Positions 1-8,970 are shown, counted from the stretch's first letter. The stretch is DNA of 64,000 bases from Achromobacter seleniivolatilans (GCF_030864005.1 NZ_CP132976.1:124001-188000), one strand, 5' to 3'. Notes: generated from the sequence alone by a model not told the origin. Translations and numbers: made by a program.

Positions 1-1
1 G

Positions 2-130
2 CTTCAGAGGGATCTAACTCGGTACAGCCAGCAACTGCGAAAGCATCAAAATGAGGCTGAAGCCATGATCGGCATTGCCGTTGACCTAATAGACACCTAT
101 TTGAAAAAAAACCCGGCATCGTCCGTTTAA
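2..130 (+). CDS. C-terminal end of an unidentified protein (truncated by window start)
   Basis: An open frame runs from the first full codon to TAA at 128-130 and encodes the last 42 residues of a protein. The piece is charged and helical, with an amphipathic stretch ending in KKNPASSV. No start is visible because the gene begins outside the window. Its stop overlaps by a few bases the stop of the convergent minus-strand gene that follows. I do not recognise the family. Coding nature is inferred from the open frame and plausible composition only. Confidence 0.5.
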   Translation, partial: LQRDLTRYSQQLRKHQNEAEAMIGIAVDLIDTYLKKNPASSV

Positions 131-351
131 GCGAGGCGCTTCCAAATATTGCTGATGGTCTGGGGCGATACGCCGTAGCACTCGCCCAGATCTTTGGTGG
201 TGAACAGGCCGCGCGCTCCCCGGATAAATTCGATTTCTTCGGGCGTCACGGTTTCGGCCTTTGGGGCTTCCCAGTGCAGCCTGCTGTGGGGGAGCGGCAC
301 GGTTGGAACCCACGCGGCACGGTCGCGCAAGATGAAATCGGTTCCGTTCAT
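127..351 (-). CDS. Small protein with C-terminal helix-turn-helix
   Basis: A 74-residue protein whose second half reads as a DNA-binding helix-turn-helix: a TPEEIEFIRGARG helix, a TTKDLGECYGVS turn/recognition region and QTISNIWKRL. This resembles the small HTH proteins of phages and mobile elements that recognise a site like a resolvase or repressor tail. The ATG at 351 was chosen because it overlaps the TGA of the upstream gene in an ATGA, the arrangement seen at the next junction too. It is the last gene of a three-gene minus-strand unit. Function beyond DNA binding is not inferable. Confidence 0.6.
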   Translation of the reverse strand: MNGTDFILRDRAAWVPTVPLPHSRLHWEAPKAETVTPEEIEFIRGARGLFTTKDLGECYGVSPQTISNIWKRLA

Positions 352-581
352 AGGACGAAGTGAAGCAGCCATGCCAGGCAGTCCCAGCCCCAAATAAAGA
401 AGGCGGCAAGGGCGATGCCACCCGGCCACGCTGTCCAGGGGATATCGGAATCCTTGCTCCAGTTGCCTCTGCCTGCATGGTCCCTGGGCGCGATGAGGCC
501 GCCAAGCTTGCGTGCCAGGCTGGCGATGGACGGCAGCTTGCGGCGGCGCGTTGCAAGCGCGTTTGCAGTGATTGCGTTCAT
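348..581 (-). CDS. Small membrane-associated hypothetical protein
   Basis: A 77-residue protein with a basic, alanine-rich N-terminal helix (MNAITANALATRRRK) and one aromatic hydrophobic segment near the C-terminus (IALAAFFIWGWDCLAWLLHFV) that could cross or lie on the membrane. Its ATG at 581 overlaps the upstream TGA and its own TGA overlaps the next ATG, so it is translationally coupled on both sides. Tight packing of three tiny genes is typical of phage or conjugative-element modules. No family is recognised. Confidence 0.55.
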   Translation of the reverse strand: MNAITANALATRRRKLPSIASLARKLGGLIAPRDHAGRGNWSKDSDIPWTAWPGGIALAAFFIWGWDCLAWLLHFVL

Positions 582-703
582 GTCGCTTTCCAAGGATCTG
601 CCGCAGCGTGGCGGCGGGTGAAGGAGTCACCAAGGGTAGCCAGCACCAGCCGCGCGAACGCGAGCAGGCTCAGTCCCCATTCGAGGGTCTCAGTCAAGGT
701 CAT
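578..703 (-). CDS. Very small hypothetical protein, first of a coupled trio
   Basis: About 41 residues from the ATG at 703 (an upstream ATG at 778 would give 66). The peptide MTLTETLEWGLSLLAFARLVLATL holds one hydrophobic segment followed by a polar tail. Its TGA overlaps the ATG of the next gene. The start is uncertain because neither candidate has a convincing Shine-Dalgarno. Judged real mainly from the ATGA overlap and the amphipathic composition. Confidence 0.4.
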   Translation of the reverse strand: MTLTETLEWGLSLLAFARLVLATLGDSFTRRHAAADPWKAT

Positions 704-824
704 GGGAATTTGCGAAGACTTGCGCGCGACATGGTTATGGAGAGCCGGTGGGTTGGCACCGTGGCCCGTGGGGAGCATGTGGGGCTAACATCGTGTTCTC
801 ACAAAACGGAAAAGCACGAACCCA

Positions 825-1142
825 ATGCGAAGTGAATGCGAGATTGCCGCGGATATAAGCCAGTTCTCACCTACCGACGGAAACTGGCTAGCGCTGGATG
901 CATTGTTGGACGAGCTATGGGCAGTGGGCCCTTCGCCTTACTGCTTGCCAATGCTTTTTACGGTGTTTGAGCGCTTTCCGAATGAGGATGGAGCTGGTGT
1001 CTTGTGGAGCATCTTGCATGGGGTGGAGCACCTTGAATTCCCATACGAAAAAGAGCTGCGCGAGTCGGTAGCGCTGCGGGAATCTGAGATGGGCGCGCTC
1101 ATGCTGTACCGCCTTGAAAAGGCACAACTACCAGAGGGTTAG
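825..1142 (+). CDS. Hypothetical acidic protein, immunity-protein-like
   Basis: A 105-residue acidic, mostly helical protein with aromatic and proline-bearing turns (PSPYCLPMLFTVFERFPNED) followed by GVLWSILHGVEHLE. The pattern of paired helices with a 'FP-ED-G..W-ILHG-E' core is reminiscent of small cytosolic immunity proteins of polymorphic toxin systems, many of which occur as orphans without their toxin. No toxin gene is adjacent, so the assignment is inference. It sits alone between a minus-strand trio and a gene remnant, which fits an accessory island. Confidence 0.55.
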   Translation: MRSECEIAADISQFSPTDGNWLALDALLDELWAVGPSPYCLPMLFTVFERFPNEDGAGVLWSILHGVEHLEFPYEKELRESVALRESEMGALMLYRLEKAQLPEG

Positions 1143-1191
1143 GCCGCTGAACGGATGAGCGCCAGGAGCGCGGTCGTCCGCAGGGCGGCGC

Positions 1192-1383
1192 CTATAAGCG
1201 ACTGAGTGCGGCGAAGGCTGCTTCTCGCTGGCGTAGCATGTTCGACGACGCAACGTAGTCGCCGAGACCGGCGCCGTCAGCTTCGCCGAAGCTGACTATC
1301 GTGAAATTGCGGTCGCGTGTAATTTCCCTCCATTGTCTAGATAAGCGTCGCTCCCCGTTTTCATCCGTATAGGGTGCGCCCTC
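1192..1383 (-). pseudogene. Headless C-terminal gene remnant
   Basis: On the minus strand a frame runs from just after an in-frame TGA (1384-1386) to TAG at 1192-1194, giving 63 codons with convincing composition (for example YTDENGERRLSRQW and FTIVSFGEADGAGLGDYV) but no usable N-terminal start. An internal ATG exists only near the end. It looks like the 3' end of a gene whose 5' part was lost or mutated. The family was not recognised. Confidence 0.45.
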
Positions 1384-1616
1384 TCAAGATACCGACTTAG
1401 GGAATACCCTAGTACAAAAACCAGTCCAGTCCTAAATCGGCTTTCCCTTCATGCGCGTTACTGTCGAGCCCCTTTGTGGGTGGAAGTGCTAACGGCCATG
1501 TTGCTGTCAGGCAGGACGACTTGAGCAAAAAAATCGTGAGGTACGACCGGTAGGATCATGTCGGTTGAGGTCTAGTGAATTTTCACAACGACCTGTTGTG
1601 CAATTGAGGAATACTC
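1384..1616. other. Intergenic upstream region of the dehydrogenase operon
   Basis: No gene is seen here. The stretch holds the leader and presumably the promoter of the dehydrogenase genes; a GAGGA Shine-Dalgarno lies about seven bases before the ATG at 1617. No clear operator or riboswitch was recognised. Confidence 0.5.
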
Positions 1617-2189
1617 ATGATGACGTCTGCTTCGACCTCGACCCAATCCTATTGGCCGCGAGAAAACTTAACTAGCTTTGGCCTCGCCCGGCGCAATGCG
1701 CTGCTTGCTTCGGCGGCCGGAATCGCCTTGATTGCTGCTGGCGGCATACCCGCCGCGCGGGCTGCGGATACGTCACGCGGTGTACTGGCATCCCCGCCTT
1801 CGAATTTCCAGGAAGTTTCTCGCTATCTCACCGGGGAGGCCCAGTTGGAACCGGGCCTGAGCTCACGCCTGTATGCCGGCTTGTTGGCCGTCAATCCGCA
1901 ATTTACCGACGCACTGAACGCGCTGGCTGCTTCCATTCGCCGGCATACGGGGCCAGCAGAAACGTTGGACGTGACATTAGCCATCGTAGATCCCGAGTTG
2001 CCCTCTGTGGCCAAACAGATCCTCACAGCTTGGACGCTGGGCGTGACCGGCAACGGATTGCAGGCACGCTGCTTGGCATTTGAAGACGCTCTGAGCTATC
2101 GGTTCGTCAGAGACAAGACCCGCCCGCCTAGCTACGCGTATGGGCAATACGGCTCATGGTCGTCCCAACCCACCGAAGTCAAACACTGA
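1617..2189 (+). CDS. Membrane-bound sugar/polyol dehydrogenase, small (subunit III-like) chain, Tat-exported
   Basis: A 190-residue protein of the sorbitol/fructose/gluconate dehydrogenase small-subunit type. Residues about 24-50 form a twin-arginine signal (ARRNALLASAAGIAL then AARAAD), which in this family carries the signal-less FAD subunit across the membrane by piggy-back. The rest is helical with no catalytic motif, as expected for a chaperone-like or structural subunit. It is followed after 8 bases by the GMC subunit and then the cytochrome subunit, the canonical three-gene order. The exact sugar substrate cannot be read from sequence. Confidence 0.88.
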   Translation: MMTSASTSTQSYWPRENLTSFGLARRNALLASAAGIALIAAGGIPAARAADTSRGVLASPPSNFQEVSRYLTGEAQLEPGLSSRLYAGLLAVNPQFTDALNALAASIRRHTGPAETLDVTLAIVDPELPSVAKQILTAWTLGVTGNGLQARCLAFEDALSYRFVRDKTRPPSYAYGQYGSWSSQPTEVKH

Positions 2190-2197
2190 GTTACACC

Positions 2198-3805
2198 ATG
2201 ACAGACATACTTTCCGCCGATGTCATCGTCGTTGGTTCTGGTATTTGTGGCGCACTCGCCGCTGCTCGACTGCGCAACGCCGGCCTATCGGTCATTGTCC
2301 TGGAGGCAGGACCGCCCATCACCCGAGCGGAATTGGTAGCGCGGTATCGTGCGTCGCCACGTAAAGGGGACTTTATGTCGCCCTATCCGCCGACAGCCGC
2401 TGCGCCGCATCCTATCTATCAACCGGTGCCGAATAACTATCTGGAGCAAGTCGGCCCAGCGCTATACGCGGCGGAATACATCCGCATCCTTGGCGGGACG
2501 ACTTGGCATTGGGCGGCCCAAGCCTGGCGCGTGTTGCCCAACGATATGAAGATCAAGACGCTGTATGGCGTGGGCTTTGACTGGCCTATGACCTACGATG
2601 AACTGGAGCCCTATTACTTTCAGGCAGAAGAGATCTGTGGCGTATCTGGTCCGATCAACAACGGCTCGCCGCGCACTCGGCCTTTTCCAATGGAGCCCGT
2701 CACGCCGTCGTGGCTGGAGCAACGCTTCACCGCCAGGCTTGCTGGCACGCCCTATGAGGCCATCACCAACACCACCGCCCGCAATAGCCGTCCTTACGAT
2801 GGCCGCCCCGCCTGTTGTGGCAACAACAACTGCATGCCGATCTGTCCGATCGATGCCCAGTATCACGGCGGCCTTGCAGCGGCATCCGCAGAAGTTGCGG
2901 GCGCACGCATTATTACTAACGCCATCGTCTATCGGATAGAGCACGACGAAAAGGGCAGGATTGCCGCCGTGCACTACTACGACCCTGAGCGCGGCTCGCA
3001 TCGCGTTACTGGCAAGTATTTCATGGTGGCAGCCAATGGCATCGAAACGCCTAAGCTTTTGTTGTTGTCTAAGAGTGACAAGTATCCCAACGGTCTGGCG
3101 AACAGTTCGGATATGGTCGGCCGTCACCTGATGGACCACCCCAGCAATTCGCTGACGTTCGATGCTGAAGATGAGTTGTGGCCAGGACGTGGGCCGATGA
3201 GTCCGTCGTCCATCCAAGGGATGCGCGACGGCGCCTTCCGCTCTGAGTCGGCCGCTTTCCGTATCGACATCTCGAATTCGTCACGCGTTTGGGGCATCAG
3301 TGAAGACTTGACGAAAAAAGGTGTTTACGGCCCCGCTTTCAAGGAACAACTGCGTCGCCGTTCGGCCCATGAAGTCAGCATCAAGAATGTGCTGGAACAA
3401 CTTCCCGACCCGGCCAACCGCGTGATGCTCAGCGACCACCGCGACGCCTTGGGTATTCCTACTCCCAAGATCTATTACTCTTTCAATGACTACGTCCATC
3501 GCGGCATGGCGCATGCGAAGCAGGCATATATCGAAATTGCTCGTCTGATGGGTGGCACCAATCTGCGTCACAGTCCTGACGGGAAGTACGGCAACAATCA
3601 GCACATCACCGGCACCGTCCGCATGGGTGACACCGCTTCAGATTCGGTGGTCGACAAGTTTGGGCGTACCCACGATCATGAAAATCTGTTCATAGCCAGT
3701 ACCGGCGTCATGCCCACCGCGGCAACGGTCAACTCGACGTTGACAGCCGTCGCACTGGCTCTGCATACCGCTGACCACCTTATTGCCACCGCGGCCCGGG
3801 GCTGA
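2198..3805 (+). CDS. GMC-family FAD-dependent dehydrogenase, catalytic subunit of a three-subunit complex
   Basis: A 535-residue flavoprotein that oxidises a sugar, sugar acid or polyol in the periplasm. The N-terminus carries the dinucleotide-binding loop VVGSGICGA. The middle has a cysteine cluster (ACCGNNNCMPICP) matching the [3Fe-4S]-binding segment of fructose- and gluconate-dehydrogenase large subunits. The C-terminal GMC signature has HITGTVRMG and the active-site pair in PTAATVNSTLTA. It has no signal peptide of its own, consistent with export alongside the Tat small subunit. The start at 2198 was preferred to an ATG at 2156, which overlaps the upstream gene. Electrons would pass via FeS to the downstream cytochrome. 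Confidence 0.92.
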   Translation: MTDILSADVIVVGSGICGALAAARLRNAGLSVIVLEAGPPITRAELVARYRASPRKGDFMSPYPPTAAAPHPIYQPVPNNYLEQVGPALYAAEYIRILGGTTWHWAAQAWRVLPNDMKIKTLYGVGFDWPMTYDELEPYYFQAEEICGVSGPINNGSPRTRPFPMEPVTPSWLEQRFTARLAGTPYEAITNTTARNSRPYDGRPACCGNNNCMPICPIDAQYHGGLAAASAEVAGARIITNAIVYRIEHDEKGRIAAVHYYDPERGSHRVTGKYFMVAANGIETPKLLLLSKSDKYPNGLANSSDMVGRHLMDHPSNSLTFDAEDELWPGRGPMSPSSIQGMRDGAFRSESAAFRIDISNSSRVWGISEDLTKKGVYGPAFKEQLRRRSAHEVSIKNVLEQLPDPANRVMLSDHRDALGIPTPKIYYSFNDYVHRGMAHAKQAYIEIARLMGGTNLRHSPDGKYGNNQHITGTVRMGDTASDSVVDKFGRTHDHENLFIASTGVMPTAATVNSTLTAVALALHTADHLIATAARG

Positions 3806-3807
3806 CC

Positions 3808-5238
3808 ATGATGCGCATCCGCCATTACATTGCACGCGCTGCCTGCCCCCTCGTCGTCGCCTTGGTCGGACTGAGCACAAGCTTCGTGGTCCAAGCGCAG
3901 TCGATAGCCGCCACAGCGCCTTCCGACGAGCAGATGCTGATCGTCAAAGGTCGGTACCTGGCCACAGCGGGCGACTGTGTTGCCTGTCACACCGCGCGTC
4001 CAGATCAACCGTTTGCCGGGGGAGTTCCTCTGAGCAGCCCGATGGGCACGATCTACTCCACCAATATCACGCCTTCCAAGACCGCCGGCATCGGCAACTA
4101 TTCGCTGGAAGATTTCAGCCGCGCATTGCGCGAAGGTGTGGCGCCGGGTGGTCGACATCTTTACCCGGCAATGCCCTATACAGCGTATGCCGGCATCAAT
4201 GACGAAGACGTAAAGGCGCTTTACGCCTACTTCATGCATGGGATCGCCCCGATTGACGTTAAGGCGCGCGCCACTGAACTGCCGTTTCCCTTTAACGTGC
4301 GCCTATCAATGGTGGGTTGGAACCTGCTCTTTCTAGACACGCTGGCGCCAGCGCCGCCGAATCAGTCGCCGCAATGGCTGCGCGGACGTTACTTGACCGA
4401 AACGCTGGCGCACTGCAGCACCTGCCATACACCACGCAATGCGCTGATGGCCGAGGACAAGAATCGCAATTTTGCCGGGGCCAGTCTTGGCGCGTGGTAT
4501 GCGCCCAATATCACGTCCGATCCTATCAGCGGCATTGGCGGCTGGAGCATCGAAGAACTGTTCGCGTATCTAAAGACGGGACACGCACAAGGAAAAGCGC
4601 AGGCGGCCGGTCCAATGCTAGAGGCGGTTGACCACAGCTTTAGCAAGCTGACTGACTCTGATTTGCAAGCCATTGCGGCTTACGTCAAAACGGTTCCTGC
4701 CCAGCAAAACCCTGGAACTACCAGGCCCGCCTATGGTTGGGGTAAGGCACAAGACCTGACGGCCGCCATCATCAACGAACCTTGGCCTGAAGACCGCAAT
4801 CTATTGAGTGGTGCGCAGCTCTACAACGGGTACTGCGCCAGTTGTCACCAGGCCAATGGCGCGGGCAGCAACGGTCTGCCGTCGCTGGCTGGCAACACTG
4901 CGCTGGGACAGCCCAATGCAGACAACGCGGTGATGGCCATCCTGGAAGGGGTGCATCACAGCGCAGACTCTACCGTCGTCGACAGCATGCCCGCCTTCGG
5001 TCACGAACTGAACGACGGGCAAGTTGCTACCCTGGTGAACTTCCTGCAGCAGAACTACGGACGCCCAGACGTCGGGATGACACCCGAACGTGTAGCTACG
5101 TTGCGTGCAGGCGGAGCGCCGTCACCGCTTGTGAAGCTGGCGCCGGCGCTTGTGGTTGGCACGTTCGTGATCTTCCTGCTGCTTTTGCTGCTCGTTTTTC
5201 GTTGGCGGCGTCGGAAACGCAGGTTGGCGAGGCGTTAG
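3808..5238 (+). CDS. Triheme membrane-anchored cytochrome c subunit of the dehydrogenase
   Basis: A 476-residue cytochrome with a Sec signal (to about residue 31), three c-type haem sites (CVACH at 57-61, CSTCH at 203-207, CASCH at 343-347) and a C-terminal membrane anchor followed by a very basic tail. This is the electron-transfer subunit that hands electrons from the FAD subunit to ubiquinone in sorbitol, fructose, gluconate and alcohol dehydrogenase complexes. It starts two bases after the catalytic subunit stops. The set of three genes is complete and intact. Confidence 0.92.
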   Translation: MMRIRHYIARAACPLVVALVGLSTSFVVQAQSIAATAPSDEQMLIVKGRYLATAGDCVACHTARPDQPFAGGVPLSSPMGTIYSTNITPSKTAGIGNYSLEDFSRALREGVAPGGRHLYPAMPYTAYAGINDEDVKALYAYFMHGIAPIDVKARATELPFPFNVRLSMVGWNLLFLDTLAPAPPNQSPQWLRGRYLTETLAHCSTCHTPRNALMAEDKNRNFAGASLGAWYAPNITSDPISGIGGWSIEELFAYLKTGHAQGKAQAAGPMLEAVDHSFSKLTDSDLQAIAAYVKTVPAQQNPGTTRPAYGWGKAQDLTAAIINEPWPEDRNLLSGAQLYNGYCASCHQANGAGSNGLPSLAGNTALGQPNADNAVMAILEGVHHSADSTVVDSMPAFGHELNDGQVATLVNFLQQNYGRPDVGMTPERVATLRAGGAPSPLVKLAPALVVGTFVIFLLLLLLVFRWRRRKRRLARR

Positions 5239-5348
5239 CAGTTTGTTTGCGAGCGGTCAGGTCTTCGAACGGAGAAGGGCAAGAGATATAGGCGGGAAAA
5301 TCCTGCCTATTGCTGAGTCCATCGGCTCAAGAAAGGTAGAACGCCAAC

Positions 5349-7340
5349 TCATGCAGGGTTGTCCAGGCGCACCTGCACGCTGTCGCCGTTGTAAATCACA
5401 GTGGCTTTGAAGCCATTGACAACAAGGCTTGCGAACTGACCGTGAACCTTTTTGGCGCGCAGCACCGTGATCGTCGATCCGGCCTTGGGCGTGTAGCCCG
5501 AGCGGAACTCAACGTTCAACTGCCCAGCCAGCGCTGCGTCGGCGTTCACCGAGATCTGGCCAGCATCGTCGTCGCCAATGCGTGCGAGCAGCGTGCCCGT
5601 CGCCGTCTGCGTGAAGCTGCCCAGCACTTGAACGGCCTCTTCGGAGTTCAATGCCAATGCGCCGCCGCTGACGTATACCGCGCCAGTGCCCAGTGCTTTT
5701 GCGGAATCTGCTCGCAGCGTTCCGGCTGCGATCAGCGTGCCGCCCGTGTAGGCGTTTGCGCCCGCCAGGCCGAGCGTGCCCGTACCGCTCTTGGTGAGCT
5801 TGCCTGCGCCGCCAATGTCGTTACGCCATACGTCCAGCGCATTGAACCCGCCGCGGCTCGCGTTCATCGTGACGTCCACGTCGCCGTTGAAGGCGCCATA
5901 GCCATCGGCAGCGTCAAAAAGGTTGAGCCGGCCAAAGCCTTCCGTGTCGTCCAGAATCGGATAACCCGAAGGCAAGGCCGTGGTCTTCAACACGACGCGG
6001 CGTTGTTCGTTGCTCAAGTAGGGCAGGCGAGTTTCAAGGATGACCTCAGCGCCCTTGGGCACCACGGCTGGCTTGGCAGTGTCTCCAATCTGCGTGAAGC
6101 TGAAAGTCAGGCGGCGGCGGTATTCGGATTTGTTGGTTTTGTGATCAGAAAATCTGTCCTGGCTGACATCCTGCGAATGCGCGAATGCAAGGAACTGCTC
6201 GGGCGTGCTGGCGCCTACGGCGGCCATCAACGTTTGGCGGGCTTGCGCGTAAGCGACTGATCGAACGCCTTCACTCGCGGCGTAGATGTTGCCTGCGGCG
6301 TTTGCTTGGCCCAAGATGCGGCCGCTGATGACGTCGAGCGGCGAGTGCATGCCAGCGATGATGCGGCTTTCGCCCAGCTCCACGCCGCGGCCCAGCAGCT
6401 CTTGGAAGCGCTCCGGTACCAAGTAGGCCATACCGATCGCATTGCGCACTGACTCGGCAGTGTGGCCACTGGGGTAGCCGCCGTCTGTGGCTGCGGTGAG
6501 GCTTTTTGCTGGCTCCAACGTCGGCAGGACTTGAACGCTATTGCTCCAGCGCCACGGGCGTGCATACTTGTAGAAGCGCTTTGCGGGTTCTGTGGAGGCG
6601 TTGACCCCCATGCTCTGAACAAACGCAATCGCATCGCCAAAGGCGGGGTTGGCAGCGCCGCTGACGCCCGTGTTATTGCCGATGTCGTCATACTTCACCG
6701 TCGCGGCATCGGGTGCAACGTCGTTAATGCTGGTTGTTTGTTGAGCGGCGCTGCGCCATGCCGCAGTCAGAGGGCCCAGGCCGTCAGTGACGCTGTAGTT
6801 CTTGCCGCGGCGGTCGTCCAAGTAGGCTGCTGTCGCCTGTTCAGCCGTGCGGTTTGCGGTGGTGCGAACAACAAAGGCGATGTTCTCGTCATGCACGGCC
6901 TTGTTCTTTACTCGGCCGTCCGTGGGGTCGCCGGGAACGCCAGTCCAATCCGATGCGATGATGCCAGGGAAACCATCTGCGCCAGCAGCGGTGACGCCAG
7001 CATCGACCAGGCGCGTGCGGGGCTCCCAGATATCTAGAAAGCCACTCAGAACTCGAACGCCTGCATTGGACTCCAACGTTGCATATCGTGGATCGCCGCG
7101 TTGGTTCGTGTTTGCGAAATCGACGAACGCGGACACATCGGGAACCGGCGCCGTATCAACTCGGCCAAGTCCGGCAGGAGGCGCGGGAATGACATAAGCG
7201 GCCTGCTCATTGCCGCTGGTGGCGTCGTTGTCATCGCTGTCATCACCGCCGCATGCGGAGAGTGCAAGAATGACTGCCAACGACGTGGCGCGCAGGGCAT
7301 AGCCAGGGATCGATTTTCCGAAATTTTGCAGCTGGTACAT
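5349..7340 (-). CDS. PAP2-type acid phosphatase lipoprotein with an autotransporter-type beta repeat
   Basis: A 663-residue protein. It opens with a lipoprotein signal (LAVILALSAC, lipobox LSAC) and an Asp/Asn-rich linker. The central domain has the three parts of the PAP2/class A acid phosphatase active site: KRFYKYARP (KX6RP), YPSGHTAES (PSGH) and SRIIAGMHSPLD (SRX5HX3D). After it come about 120 residues with a repeat found in autotransporter passengers (TKSGTGTLGLAGANAYTGGT), with no barrel domain after it. The ATG at 7340 was chosen over one 22 codons upstream because it directly precedes the lipoprotein signal. It probably releases phosphate from esters at the cell surface. Confidence 0.88.
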   Translation of the reverse strand: MYQLQNFGKSIPGYALRATSLAVILALSACGGDDSDDNDATSGNEQAAYVIPAPPAGLGRVDTAPVPDVSAFVDFANTNQRGDPRYATLESNAGVRVLSGFLDIWEPRTRLVDAGVTAAGADGFPGIIASDWTGVPGDPTDGRVKNKAVHDENIAFVVRTTANRTAEQATAAYLDDRRGKNYSVTDGLGPLTAAWRSAAQQTTSINDVAPDAATVKYDDIGNNTGVSGAANPAFGDAIAFVQSMGVNASTEPAKRFYKYARPWRWSNSVQVLPTLEPAKSLTAATDGGYPSGHTAESVRNAIGMAYLVPERFQELLGRGVELGESRIIAGMHSPLDVISGRILGQANAAGNIYAASEGVRSVAYAQARQTLMAAVGASTPEQFLAFAHSQDVSQDRFSDHKTNKSEYRRRLTFSFTQIGDTAKPAVVPKGAEVILETRLPYLSNEQRRVVLKTTALPSGYPILDDTEGFGRLNLFDAADGYGAFNGDVDVTMNASRGGFNALDVWRNDIGGAGKLTKSGTGTLGLAGANAYTGGTLIAAGTLRADSAKALGTGAVYVSGGALALNSEEAVQVLGSFTQTATGTLLARIGDDDAGQISVNADAALAGQLNVEFRSGYTPKAGSTITVLRAKKVHGQFASLVVNGFKATVIYNGDSVQVRLDNPA

Positions 7341-7560
7341 GTGCTCTTGTCGTATTGATGAACGAGCGCTGCATCCTAATAGTCCAATGTTTAGCCGCGA
7401 TGACACCAGTTTGAACTTGCTGGACGGGCCTGAGTCCGGGCGACCGGCGTGGCACCACCATGCATGACGATATGGCGTGTGGAAGGGGCCGCACCCATGT
7501 GTTCAATCTTGGTGGCTCTCGGCCCGGCATCTGCGATCGGCGCACCCGACCGAACAGCGC

Positions 7561-8607
7561 CTAGGCTGCGGTTGTGCTCGCCAAGCGCGTCGAAATTCCA
7601 CGTTGGAGCTTTTGCCGATATCGCTCAATAGGAAATTCAATCGCATAAAACGAGGCGGCGCCAACTGCGATCGCTGCGGCGATTCCGACGAACATCGCGA
7701 AAATGTTGTTAGGGTAGCGGTCGGCAATCTCTACAAGAACCAATCCATGGAACAAGTAGAGCGAATAGCTCCAAGCGCCCAGTTTTCTCATAAACGGACG
7801 CGTTACGAGCTTGCCGAACACGCCTTTACCGTCCACTGTTGCGATGATGAAGAGTGACCAGGCCGCGCTGATGTAGACGAATTTATCAACCAAAGCCACA
7901 TCCAGCGGCACTCCAAAAATCGCATGCCGGGCGCCAGGGCTGGCGAGAATCAGGCCGAGCACCACAGAGATCGCAAGAACGTTTGCAATCGTGTTCGTTA
8001 TCTTGGGCCGGATGTCATTCAGGGTGACCGCCAGGAAGCAGCCGATTGTGAAGCTGGACGCATACCAGCCGGTGCCCAGTGCATTGATGGACGTTTTCCA
8101 GTATGGCCAGATCAACTGCTGAACGCAGACCAGGATCACCAACAGGCCACATGCCACTGAGACGCCGCGGGCTCTTGCCGCAATGAACGCCAATGCGACG
8201 AGCGGCAACCACAGGTAGAACGTGAACTCGACCGGTACTGTCCACAGGTGCGCGTAGCCCTTTTGAAACGTCAGCGCGGCCATGACATCAGACCAGGCAA
8301 CTATGCCCAATGCGCCGAACGCCTTGTGGACCAAAACGGCAATAACGAAGAGGGGGATGATTCGAAGAAACCGACCGACGGCGTAAGCGGCGATGCTTTG
8401 CGCACCGAAGCCGGTGGTCTGGAACTTTTTGGTGAGGAGCAGGGCACTCAGGACAAAAAAGAGCCAGACGCCAATTTTTCCCGTGCCAGCCAAATGCCTG
8501 GCTGTCGCTGCAATGAAAAACATGCTGACCGCGTGCGTGAGCAAGACGGTGAGGCATGCCAGCCCACGAATTCCGTCCGCTCCGTCTAACCGTTCGAACT
8601 TCTCCAT
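7561..8607 (-). CDS. Acyltransferase 3 family membrane protein
   Basis: A 348-residue integral membrane protein with about ten hydrophobic segments. The N-terminus has the family's LDGADGIRGLACLTVLLTHA segment with the conserved histidine in the first helix, and a downstream basic turn. Members (OafA type) O-acetylate or O-acylate polysaccharides, lipopolysaccharide or peptidoglycan. It lies alone between the phosphatase and a divergent autotransporter, so the acceptor is unknown but a cell-surface glycan is likely. Confidence 0.88.
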   Translation of the reverse strand: MEKFERLDGADGIRGLACLTVLLTHAVSMFFIAATARHLAGTGKIGVWLFFVLSALLLTKKFQTTGFGAQSIAAYAVGRFLRIIPLFVIAVLVHKAFGALGIVAWSDVMAALTFQKGYAHLWTVPVEFTFYLWLPLVALAFIAARARGVSVACGLLVILVCVQQLIWPYWKTSINALGTGWYASSFTIGCFLAVTLNDIRPKITNTIANVLAISVVLGLILASPGARHAIFGVPLDVALVDKFVYISAAWSLFIIATVDGKGVFGKLVTRPFMRKLGAWSYSLYLFHGLVLVEIADRYPNNIFAMFVGIAAAIAVGAASFYAIEFPIERYRQKLQRGISTRLASTTAA

Positions 8608-8970
8608 ATTTTTGTAATCTCGGGCAGTTGATGTGACTTCAGATGCTGCAACGCGGTGGAAGAGGGCGGCAGGTGGGGCAAAAAACTACGCAGCCATTCT
8701 AACCGCCTCAGGCGCAGGGCTTTCTCGGCTATTGGGGACGCGATTGAATACCGAAGACGCGGCACCCTCGCGGAAAAGCGCTGGTTGAGTGGTTAGCCAT
8801 CCACTTGATCGTTGTCCGCACGAATCGAAAGAATACCTAGTCTCAGGGATTCTCTTTTCATTCAAAGCAAGCTGTAATCGCCGGTTGCGTGTCAAAGCTC
8901 GCTCACTAGTACTAACTTCTCAAACGCCCATGAACGGGAAGCGAGCGCCACAATAATCGGAGATGAATAC
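8608..8970. other. Divergent intergenic region, no gene seen
   Basis: This spacer separates the divergent acyltransferase and autotransporter. Open frames in it, such as one on the minus strand at 8686-8895, have no start signal and implausible composition. It presumably holds both promoters, but no operator was recognised. Confidence 0.5.

Noticed and set aside
8686..8895. Minus-strand frame between acyltransferase and autotransporter
   Set aside because: No ribosome site and low-plausibility composition in a promoter region.
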